Source: Phycisphaerales bacterium (lineage in GTDB: Bacteria > Planctomycetota > Phycisphaerae > Phycisphaerales > UBA1924). From it: a DNA stretch of 34,571 nt. The translations under genes were made by a program, and so were the position numbers. Under the pieces are notes generated by a model. The model had not been told where the DNA came from. It searched no databases and worked only from the letters and a program-made list of their open reading frames with translations. The stretch covers positions 1-34,571 of the forward strand of contig WFPK01000108.1 of the NCBI GenBank assembly GCA_015487555.1. Direction: 5' to 3'. Below are positions 28,440 through 34,571 of this stretch, one piece after another (position 1 is the stretch's first letter; the number at the start of each line of letters is the position of its first letter).

Positions 28440-29611
28440 CGTGATCGCCTCCGCAAGGCTGGCACAAGTCTCATCCCAAAGTGGATGAGCATACCGACTG
28501 TGATGAGTGTGGACGAGACATAGGGGATCAGCCACCCGGGGTTCTTCACGACCTGCAATACGGTACCTGCATCATCTCTAAGATAAGATGCCTGGTAGAA
28601 AGTTTCGCCGGCGTAACGCAACGGGTGATTCATATAGATCAGCACTTCACGATCCACATTCCGGTTGGCATCGACCAATCGGACCTGGCTCGAATAGTTG
28701 CGGGCCATCTGTGTTCCGGTGAAGAGGTCGTGCTTGAAGTCGATCAGGTGGAGCGAATAGGGCTTGTATGTCCGAGCAAATCGGAGCCCGATCCAGTAGG
28801 TTCGCCCATCAATCACGACCGCCTGAAGCTGGTCGATATACACCGAGAGCATGTATGACCCGATGCGTCGATCGCCTTGGTAGATGGTGACATAGACCGA
28901 TGGCGCATCGACCGTTGCGCCATCGACGCCGTTGGCGCGGGGCAGAGGTATCGCGGCGAGCTCACGGGCGGCACCGGTGTCGGCCTTCCCCTTCCGCTCG
29001 CCCTGAGGCTGCGTGGGCCCGAGGATACGGGAGTTGTGCATCCATTCGTTCACCTCGATTGTAAATGGCAAAAGCCCATGCGAAATCCTCTTCTCACCAC
29101 TCGCCATGTATCGCTCGGGAACGACCACAACGAAGTCTTCCTTCGGGTCAGACTGCTCAACGATCGCGAGCTCGGAAGCTCGAACATTCTCGATGTAGTT
29201 GATCGTCTGTCCTTCGCGGATCGTCATATTCCCTTCTTTGGCTGCGAACCCGGTGACGAACTCGCCGATGAGCAGGAGGATTACACCGAAGTGGGTCACG
29301 ATGATCCCGATCCGCTTTTTAGTGAACTTGAATCGGACAGCATGTGCAGCAATCAGATTCACAAGCATGATCGTGCCGAGCGTGAGCCCGCCGGGGAACC
29401 AGATTCTTCCCGGGATATTGGCGATGTCCTTGGGGATGAAAATCTGGAGCTCAATCGGGACGATCAGTGACCGAAAATATTGGTCAACCACGGTCCAGAT
29501 GCCCGCATGAACTTGGGCAAGTGTCCCGGCAAAGACCAGGAAAATTGAGAGCGCAAAGATCACAACGGTGAGTTTGAGCGAAGCGAGGGGCTTGAGGATT
29601 TTATGGATCAT
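28436..29611 (-). CDS. resB: Cytochrome c biogenesis protein ResB/Ccs1
   Basis: This is the second System II component, which binds the apocytochrome and works with CcsA. The 391 residues begin with the family hallmark LASLKLTVVIFALSIFLVFAGTLAQV in the first span (quoted here in two parts: LASLKLTVVIF and ALSIFLVFAGT). A second span near 65-85 and a third near 100-120 (IGIIVTHFGVILLLIGEFV) follow. A large extracytoplasmic domain at about 125-355 ends with RYAGETFYQASYLRD, and a last span sits near 365-385. The gene overlaps both neighbours by ATGA, giving a tightly coupled three-gene unit. Confidence 0.88.
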   Translation of the reverse strand: MIHKILKPLASLKLTVVIFALSIFLVFAGTLAQVHAGIWTVVDQYFRSLIVPIELQIFIPKDIANIPGRIWFPGGLTLGTIMLVNLIAAHAVRFKFTKKRIGIIVTHFGVILLLIGEFVTGFAAKEGNMTIREGQTINYIENVRASELAIVEQSDPKEDFVVVVPERYMASGEKRISHGLLPFTIEVNEWMHNSRILGPTQPQGERKGKADTGAARELAAIPLPRANGVDGATVDAPSVYVTIYQGDRRIGSYMLSVYIDQLQAVVIDGRTYWIGLRFARTYKPYSLHLIDFKHDLFTGTQMARNYSSQVRLVDANRNVDREVLIYMNHPLRYAGETFYQASYLRDDAGTVLQVVKNPGWLIPYVSSTLITVGMLIHFGMRLVPALRRRSR

Positions 29612-30675
29612 GGATTCACTCTTCCTTCTATCGCTACGCCGTTGATGAATGCGTCAAAGCGTTCGAGCTCCTCCTCGACTTGCGACTCCGACCCGGTGAG
29701 CTTGAAATACAACGATTGCTCGCCCAAAGGGACGATCCCGGCCACGATGCGGCTTGCCCCATCGGACGAGACCAGATCGACCAGCAAGGCCCCCATGCCA
29801 AGGTCTCTCGATGGTTGCTCGTCGAGCGAGCTGACCTGGGCGAGTCCAACCTGCCCGCGCCATCGGTTGATGTTGCTGAGCATGCCTCCACCTTCGCCGG
29901 TGAGCGAGGTCAGCGTAATGCGAGCTCCACCTTGGGCGAAGTAGGCCGCCATAAGAATCGGTGACATATCGGGATCGACACTCCACTGGGCGGGCGGCTC
30001 CCACTGTGAGGGTGTCCCTGCCGACATCTCTCCCGATGGTTGACCCGCGGGGCTGCCACCCTCTCGGCGATGGATATGGAACGATTTGGAGAATGCGATC
30101 AGATCATCCTTGATTTTCTCGACTACATCGGCTGCCCCGATGACTTTCACAAACCAGGTCTGCCCATCGCCGACATCGATCACCGTCCCCAGAAGCCTCT
30201 GATCGGCACCCTGGATATCGACGACGATGACATCAACGCCTTCGAGGCGCTCGATGTGCTCTTCTATCCCTTGTTCATCGGTTGAATCCAACCCAACCTG
30301 CCCTCGCCACCGGTTGACATTGGCAACGAGCCCTCCAACATCACCTGGGAATGCGGTAACCGCTGCTTCGAGCTCACTTCCGGTATGGAAGGTGGCGATC
30401 CGCATGTCGGCGGTTGTCTCGATCTCGTGCCATGTGCTCGGAATTGTCCAAGCGACATCGCTCTCATCGGAAGCGTATGACTCTGCTCCCTTCGCCGGTG
30501 CTTGAGGTATCGTCGGGGCAGCCCGGTTGACTTCCCGAGGGACTCGATATGCGTGAATTTCTTCCTTCTGACACCCGGCTGCGAAGATCAGCGAAGCACA
30601 TCCCACGCCCACCATCCCCACTTTCAAGAGCCGAATCTCGGGGGAACTGAACCTGTCAAAGCACCGATTTTTCAT
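29608..30675 (-). CDS. Predicted lipoprotein with a tandemly duplicated domain
   Basis: The 355-residue product starts at ATG 30675, with GGAG 7 nt upstream (the frame extends to 30705). A lipoprotein signal peptide ends in IFAAGCQ, with the Cys as lipidation site near residue 36. Two related domains follow. The first has MRIATF, then VANVNRWRGQVGLD and TVIDVGDGQTWFVKVIG. The second has MAAYF, then LSNINRWRGQVGLAQ and GIVPLGEQSLYFKLTG. The shared NxNRWRGQVGL block and the matching order of strands show an internal duplication. I do not recognise an enzymatic function. As first gene of the resB-ccsA operon it may assist cytochrome c maturation or respiration outside the membrane. Confidence 0.8.
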   Translation of the reverse strand: MKNRCFDRFSSPEIRLLKVGMVGVGCASLIFAAGCQKEEIHAYRVPREVNRAAPTIPQAPAKGAESYASDESDVAWTIPSTWHEIETTADMRIATFHTGSELEAAVTAFPGDVGGLVANVNRWRGQVGLDSTDEQGIEEHIERLEGVDVIVVDIQGADQRLLGTVIDVGDGQTWFVKVIGAADVVEKIKDDLIAFSKSFHIHRREGGSPAGQPSGEMSAGTPSQWEPPAQWSVDPDMSPILMAAYFAQGGARITLTSLTGEGGGMLSNINRWRGQVGLAQVSSLDEQPSRDLGMGALLVDLVSSDGASRIVAGIVPLGEQSLYFKLTGSESQVEEELERFDAFINGVAIEGRVNP

Positions 30676-30941
30676 CAAGCATCTCCATTCAGACTCTTCG
30701 GGCAAAGAGCATTGCCCGAGGGCCCAATGATAGATGCCTCAGGCCGAATAGACCGCGAAAATCAACCTTTTCATGCGCCGGTTTTTGGGAATGTTTCCAC
30801 GGCTCAGGCATTCCCCGGCTGTGATCTTCCCCTGCTTTGAACCCCGCCTTGCAGTGCAGATAGTTTCGCACGCAAGAAGCAGATACCTTATACTATACTC
30901 TAATAGGGGGCGTTACCCACCCCACTTCCTCCGGAGGCCCC
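30676..30941. other. Divergent intergenic region, lipoprotein operon / GGT-like gene
   Basis: This 266-base region contains an 8-bp hairpin TCGGGCAA / TTGCCCGA (30698-30719) in the likely leader of the minus-strand operon, a TATACT pair near 30889-30899, and GGAGG 4 nt before the plus-strand ATG. The minus-strand promoter is not obvious; TATCAT near 30727-30732 is one candidate -10. Confidence 0.45.
30889..30899 (+). promoter_or_regulatory. Candidate -10 region of the GGT-like gene
   Basis: Two overlapping TATACT hexamers (30889-30894 and 30894-30899) lie about 45 nt before the start codon in an AT-rich patch. The -35 is weak (TTTCGC at 30864-30869, spacing 19 to the first hexamer). Confidence 0.4.
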
Positions 30942-32714
30942 ATGCTCTCTTTCTCAGCTGCTCTTGCCCTTAGTATCTTTGTCCAAGTTGCGCTATCGCC
31001 CGAGTTTGCCCCAGCGAACAATGAAAACCCAAACGAGCAGGAAGCGACATCATCCAGCGAACCGGACCTCGGGCCACACGCCTGGACGGCGTGGGAGCGG
31101 CAGGGCTATTCCAAACTTCAGCAAAGCTTTGGTCAGCCCTCTTCGTTGGCCAAGAGCAAAAAGGGGATGGTGTCGGGAACTTCGGCAGCCCTTGCGGTCC
31201 ATTCGGGGCTCAAGGCACTCGATGCTGGCGGGAATGCGATGGACGCAGCGCTGACGACTGCGCTGGCCCAAGTCGTGCTTAACGCGGGATGTTGGAACAG
31301 TTATGCGGGGATTTTGAATCTGGTCTACTACGACGCGAAGACTGGGCAGGTAACTTCGCTCAATGGGGGGTACAACATTCCGCTCGGTGAAACCAAGCCT
31401 GAAACGATCTCAGGGCGACCCAATATTGATGGTCGTTCGGTGCTCGTCGGCGGCTTTTTCCCCGCTCTTGAAGCGGCGCATAAGCGTCATGGTCGATTGC
31501 CCTTTGAAGCACTCTTTGGGCCTGCGATTTATTTCTCAGAGGAGGGGTTCCCTGTTGATCCGATGCTCGGTGCGTTGATTGAGATGCGGGGGGATGTTTT
31601 GAGCCGTGATCCAGAGACTTTTTCTCTCTTTGAGGGTTCACCCGGAGCACTCATTCGTACTGGGGAAATGCTCAAGCAGCCAGCGCTTGCCCAGACGCTT
31701 CGGACTGTTGCTCAAAGGGGGGCCGACGGGTTGTATCGTGGGGAGTGGGCAGCGGAGGTTGCCAGAAAGGTGCAGGCCTTGGGCGGGCGAATCAGTGCTG
31801 AGGACTTCGCTGCCTATCGCCCGATCTGGGAAGAAGCCCAGTCGACGGCGTTCGCTGGATACAAGGTGTATTCGCTTGGCACATCCGAACTCGGCGCCAC
31901 CCAGATCATCGAAGGGCTAAGGCTTGCAGAACAAGCCGGACTAACGCAGGTCGGCCGGGATACCGAAAGCGCTTCGACCAAGAATATGCTGATGCAGATC
32001 AGCAAACTCTCGCACCTGCTCTCGAGTGGGTGTGTGATGATTGGCAATGAGCGAGACGACTTGGCGAATCTCTACCTGCCTCACCTGGAGACCGCCGGGT
32101 GGGAGAATCCTCTTCTTGAGAAAGTGCAGGAACTCCAGGCCAAGAACCACTCGGACTCCGTTGTCGCATGGGACAACGAGGGCAATGTCGCAGCACTGGT
32201 TCACTCAATCAACACGACCTCATGGGGCGATTTGGGGCTCTTTGTCGGAGGCGTATCCATCCCCGATTCGGGCAACTTTCAGCAACACCGCGCACAACAT
32301 GCAGGGCCCGGCGGACGGCTTGCGAACCTGACGAACCCTGTCATCGTGCTCCGTGACCAAGAGCCTCACCTCGCTGCTGGCGCAATCGGCGCGGGACTCC
32401 ATGAAGTGATGCTCCAGAACATCATGTCGATTCTTGTCGGAGAGATGGACCCCTTCACCGCGGATCGTTTGCCGAAGTTCTGGGGGATCGACTATCAGCC
32501 CACGCCACTGGGCCAGTTTGCTTTCTATATCGAGTATGGAACCTTTTCGGACGCATTTCTTGCTGATATCCGGGAACGCAAACAACCAATGACCCCACTC
32601 TCGGCTGCTGAAATCACCAGCAGGAAAGGGTACTGGGTCGGTATCCGCAGAACTGAAGAAGGCTTAGAAGGGTGTTCACCTCGCTACTTCAATGGCATCG
32701 CTGAAGGGCAATGA
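30942..32714 (+). CDS. Gamma-glutamyltransferase-like secreted protein with altered active site
   Basis: The 590-residue product has a signal peptide (LSFSAALALSIFVQVALS) and GGAGG 4 nt before its ATG. It follows the gamma-glutamyltranspeptidase fold: GMVSGTSAALAVHSGLKAL and GGNAMDAALTTALAQVV match the large-subunit start, and NEGNVAALVHSINTTSWG matches the small subunit. Key residues differ. Where E. coli GGT has the nucleophile T391 in TTHYSVVD, this protein has NHSDSVVA (N402, H403, S404). The substrate-binding Arg of FREMAP is replaced in LNGGYNIP (141-147). The SPGGSRI loop reads AIGAGLH. It is therefore a divergent member of the Ntn-hydrolase family: either Ser404 serves as nucleophile, or it does not process itself. 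Glutathione hydrolysis should not be assumed. Confidence 0.75.
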   Translation: MLSFSAALALSIFVQVALSPEFAPANNENPNEQEATSSSEPDLGPHAWTAWERQGYSKLQQSFGQPSSLAKSKKGMVSGTSAALAVHSGLKALDAGGNAMDAALTTALAQVVLNAGCWNSYAGILNLVYYDAKTGQVTSLNGGYNIPLGETKPETISGRPNIDGRSVLVGGFFPALEAAHKRHGRLPFEALFGPAIYFSEEGFPVDPMLGALIEMRGDVLSRDPETFSLFEGSPGALIRTGEMLKQPALAQTLRTVAQRGADGLYRGEWAAEVARKVQALGGRISAEDFAAYRPIWEEAQSTAFAGYKVYSLGTSELGATQIIEGLRLAEQAGLTQVGRDTESASTKNMLMQISKLSHLLSSGCVMIGNERDDLANLYLPHLETAGWENPLLEKVQELQAKNHSDSVVAWDNEGNVAALVHSINTTSWGDLGLFVGGVSIPDSGNFQQHRAQHAGPGGRLANLTNPVIVLRDQEPHLAAGAIGAGLHEVMLQNIMSILVGEMDPFTADRLPKFWGIDYQPTPLGQFAFYIEYGTFSDAFLADIRERKQPMTPLSAAEITSRKGYWVGIRRTEEGLEGCSPRYFNGIAEGQ

Positions 32715-32881
32715 ATGCCTGGCTTGCCGCGATCATGCTGGCAGGAGGATGGTCTAATCGGGGTGACTGTCCGGACTTCGAACCGCCGCAAGGGGTTGTA
32801 GATCCGTTCGTGGTCCCTTTTCTTCTGCCTCCACCACCGTATCTCTCTCGAGCCCACCAGATACTGCAAGAATCTGCCTGG

Positions 32882-33955
32882 CTAGATATCAAAATATCGT
32901 GTACGCATCCGGAGCGCGACATTAACGAGCCCGATGAGCACGGGGACCTCGACGAGCGGGCCGATGACGGCAGCGAAGGCCGCACCGTGGTTGATTCCGA
33001 AGACACCGACCGCAACCGCGATGGCGAGCTCGAAGTTGTTGCTCGATGCGGTGAACGAGAGTGTGACGCTCTTGGGATAATCCGCCCCGGCTTTAACGCT
33101 CATGAAGAAACTGATGAAGAACATGATGACGAAGTAGAGCAGCAACGGCACCGCGATCAGCAAGACATCGGCGGGTTTGTCGATGATCTTCTGTCCCTGC
33201 ATCGAGAACATCACCACGATGGTAAAAAGCAATGCGATGAGGGTGATCGGGGAAATCTTGGGGATGAACTTCTCGTGGTACCACTGCTTGTCGCAGATTT
33301 TGATGAGCACGAACCGGGTGAGCATCCCGGCGACAAAGGGGATGCCAAGGTAGATCAGCACACTGACGGCGATCTGGCCCATGCTGATCTTGACCATGCT
33401 GCCTTCGAGTCCGAAGAGCGGCGGGAGGATGGTGATGAAGAACCATGCGTAGACGCTGTAGAAGAGCACCTGAAAGATCGAGTTGAACGCGACGAGCCCG
33501 GCGGCGAACTCCGGATCGCCATCGGCAAGATCGTTCCAGACAATCACCATCGCAATGCACCGCGCCAGCCCGATCATGATGAGCCCGATCATGAACTCCG
33601 GATGGTTGTGGAGGAAGAGGATCGCCAGGGCGAACATCAGGATCGGGCCGATGATCCAGTTCTGCGCCAGCGAGAGTCCGAGGAGTTTGGTGTTGCGAAA
33701 GACATCGGGGAGGTCTTCATACTTCACCTTCGCCAACGGCGGGTACATCATCAGAATCAAACCGATCGCAATCGGCAGACTGGTCTGAGATCCGCTTGGA
33801 TGAAGCGAACCGATCCACTCGCCGAAGGATGGTGCGAAGTAACCCAGCCCAACCCCGACACCCATCGCGATGAATATCCAGAGCGTAAGAAATCGGTCGA
33901 GAAAGCTGAGCCGCTTGGGGGCATTGGGGCACAAGGTTTCGGCATGGCTAGGCAT
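32882..33955 (-). CDS. acr3: Arsenite efflux permease, ACR3 type
   Basis: This 357-residue inner-membrane transporter exports arsenite. Ten hydrophobic spans are spread over the sequence, the ACR3 number. The conserved cysteine of the family lies in [16 protein letters not shown], and the late conserved glutamate in [35 protein letters not shown] is another family block. The frame is open to 34111, but ATG 33955 overlaps the end of arsR by 8 nt and starts 15-20 residues before the first span, as in homologues. Transcription should come from the arsR promoter. It converges with the GGT-like gene over a 167-base gap with no clear terminator. Confidence 0.93.
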   Translation of the reverse strand: MPSHAETLCPNAPKRLSFLDRFLTLWIFIAMGVGVGLGYFAPSFGEWIGSLHPSGSQTSLPIAIGLILMMYPPLAKVKYEDLPDVFRNTKLLGLSLAQNWIIGPILMFALAILFLHNHPEFMIGLIMIGLARCIAMVIVWNDLADGDPEFAAGLVAFNSIFQVLFYSVYAWFFITILPPLFGLEGSMVKISMGQIAVSVLIYLGIPFVAGMLTRFVLIKICDKQWYHEKFIPKISPITLIALLFTIVVMFSMQGQKIIDKPADVLLIAVPLLLYFVIMFFISFFMSVKAGADYPKSVTLSFTASSNNFELAIAVAVGVFGINHGAAFAAVIGPLVEVPVLIGLVNVALRMRTRYFDI

Positions 33956-34328
33956 TGTGGCAGCTCCCGTCCACACAAGGATGGGCGCTCCACTCTTCGA
34001 TCGCCTCGGCCAAGGCGTGAAAGACATCCGAAAGATGCTCGTTCCGAGCGGTGTACCACATCGTGCGGCCTTCCTTGTTGGCATCGAGTATCCCGGCCTT
34101 GGCCAAGACACTGAGCTGGCGGGCGACCATTGAAAAATCTACCGAACAGCATTCGGCGACTTCGGTGACTGAGCATGGGCGGGCGCATTTGATCATGCAC
34201 GCCAAGACACGGGCACGATTGGGATCGGCGAGGGCCTTGAATAGCTCTGGGTCAAGGAGCTTATCGATCTTGGCCCGTTTTTTGGAGGCGTGCTTGGGGG
34301 TCGCGTACTGCTTGCATACTTGCGTCAT
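33948..34328 (-). CDS. arsR: ArsR family arsenic-responsive repressor
   Basis: This 126-residue winged-helix repressor should release DNA when arsenite binds. [20 protein letters not shown] is the start of the fold; the recognition helix is in [19 protein letters not shown], and the wing is [10 protein letters not shown]. Cys residues that could bind arsenite are in [14 protein letters not shown] and near the end in [11 protein letters not shown]; their arrangement differs from the CxCxxC of E. coli ArsR. The frame extends to 34391, but ATG 34328 lies where the consensus promoter places the transcript start, and the fold needs nothing earlier. It is followed by acr3 in the same transcript. 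Confidence 0.9.
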   Translation of the reverse strand: MTQVCKQYATPKHASKKRAKIDKLLDPELFKALADPNRARVLACMIKCARPCSVTEVAECCSVDFSMVARQLSVLAKAGILDANKEGRTMWYTARNEHLSDVFHALAEAIEEWSAHPCVDGSCHNA

Positions 34329-34339
34329 AGTGCAAGTAT
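34316..34339. promoter_or_regulatory. Candidate ArsR operator on the arsR start codon
   Basis: ATACTTGC (34316-34323) and GCAAGTAT (34332-34339) form a perfect 8-bp inverted repeat with an 8-nt spacer. The right arm overlaps the -10 box, and the ATG lies in the spacer. This fits autorepression by a dimeric ArsR protein. Confidence 0.65.
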
Positions 34340-34363
34340 ATAGACTAATCAACCACATGTCAA
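34335..34363 (-). promoter_or_regulatory. Sigma-70 promoter of arsR-acr3
   Basis: On the minus strand TTGACA (34363-34358), 17 nt, TATACT (34340-34335): a full consensus -35, ideal spacing and a 5-of-6 -10. The -10 ends 6 nt before the ATG, so the start point is predicted at or next to the A of the start codon, and no ribosome site fits between. Confidence 0.75.
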
Positions 34364-34503
34364 TATACCGCAAATCGAAAGGCCGGGGCAAAGAATGAAT
34401 TGCGAATTGATTGCGGCAAAGCGACCCAGGGCATCCACGGCTTCACGACTGCGTAAGTTCGGACCGCACCCTGAGCCCCGTAAGTCTCGCCCTGACAAAG
34501 AGA

Positions 34504-34533
34504 AAGCCCTTTGACATTCTTGCCAAAGGGCTT
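34504..34533 (-). terminator. Terminator downstream of the tRNA gene
   Basis: A 10-bp perfect stem (34504-34513 with 34524-34533) around a 10-nt loop lies 14 nt after the tRNA 3' end. On the minus strand TTTCTCTTT follows. The plus strand also has TTTT after a G, so it may work in both directions. Confidence 0.7.
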
Positions 34534-34547
34534 GTTTTGAAGAAAAG

Positions 34548-34571
34548 TCGGGGTGAGAGGATTTGAACCTC
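34548..34571 (-). tRNA. 3' end of a tRNA, probably tRNA-Pro (cut by window)
   Basis: On the minus strand the sequence ends in a T-loop (TTCAAAT) with the 3' half CCTCT of its stem, then the acceptor strand CACCCCG and discriminator A at 34548. The matching 5' end would be CGGGGTG, starting with C1; C1-G72 with A73 and this T-arm are typical of tRNA-Pro. The anticodon lies outside the window. CCA is not encoded. Confidence 0.75.

Noticed and set aside
32711-34114. A 467-codon plus-strand frame whose ATG overlaps the GGT-like stop by ATGA, seemingly coupled
   Set aside because: It is the complement of acr3 and arsR. Its product is an improbable run of Asp, Glu, His and Arg, the usual mirror of a hydrophobic membrane protein, and ACR3 on the other strand is unambiguous.
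34392-34571. A genomic-island boundary at the tRNA next to arsenic genes
   Set aside because: tRNA genes are common integration sites, but no integrase, direct repeat or attachment core is visible, and the ars genes match their surroundings.

Overview
The window looks like chromosomal DNA of a Gram-negative, respiratory bacterium, most likely a planctomycete of the Phycisphaerae type. This is inferred from gene content, not from a marker gene. The clues are a secreted multiheme cytochrome ending in a dockerin-like pair of calcium loops, System II cytochrome c maturation (ResB plus CcsA) with a planctomycete-style CcsA extension, a NapH-like ferredoxin with TPR repeats, a large GGDEF-EAL receptor, and a mixture of genes with and without Shine-Dalgarno sites. 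No integrase, insertion sequence, CRISPR array or phage gene was seen.

Layout. (1) 1-5981, plus strand: four tightly packed surface-polysaccharide genes. They encode a methyltransferase/GT2/TylF-like fusion cut by the window edge, a methyltransferase with a repeat-bearing coiled-coil tail, and a Wzm-Wzt type ABC exporter. (2) 5979-6062: a 23-bp perfect inverted repeat between convergent operons. (3) 6074-8028, minus strand: two overlapping glycosyltransferases (GT2 and GT4). (4) 8188-11415, minus strand: an 11-heme cytochrome with a beta-propeller and a dockerin-like tail, followed by a good terminator. (5) 11680-16957: tyrosine phenol-lyase, a NIT-domain chemoreceptor on the opposite strand, and tryptophanase. 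(6) 17152-20988: a CBS-pair protein, an RhlE-like DEAD-box helicase and a nitronate-monooxygenase-like flavoprotein. (7) 21206-26305, minus strand: a NapH-like membrane ferredoxin with TPRs and a Cache/HAMP/PAS/GGDEF/EAL protein. (8) 26715-30675, minus strand: a three-gene operon of a lipoprotein with a duplicated domain, ResB and CcsA, joined by two ATGA overlaps. (9) 30942-32714: a gamma-glutamyltransferase-like secreted protein without the usual catalytic residues. (10) 32882-34328, minus strand: arsR-acr3 arsenite resistance behind a consensus promoter with an overlapping operator. (11) 34548-end: the 3' end of a tRNA, probably tRNA-Pro, with a terminator.

How the genes may work together. 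Region 1 should make, modify and export a glycan, and region 3 may add sugars to the same product. ResB-CcsA would attach heme to the 11-heme cytochrome and other c-type cytochromes. The two PLP lyases would turn Tyr and Trp into pyruvate, ammonia and phenol or indole, and the chemoreceptor between them may guide the cell to related signals.

The points most worth following up are the coiled-coil methyltransferase beside the exporter (a possible chain-length ruler), the two lyases flanking a chemoreceptor, the heme/propeller/dockerin fusion, the catalytically altered GGT-like protein, the REP/BIME-like repeat, and the apparently leaderless arsR with its operator on the start codon.
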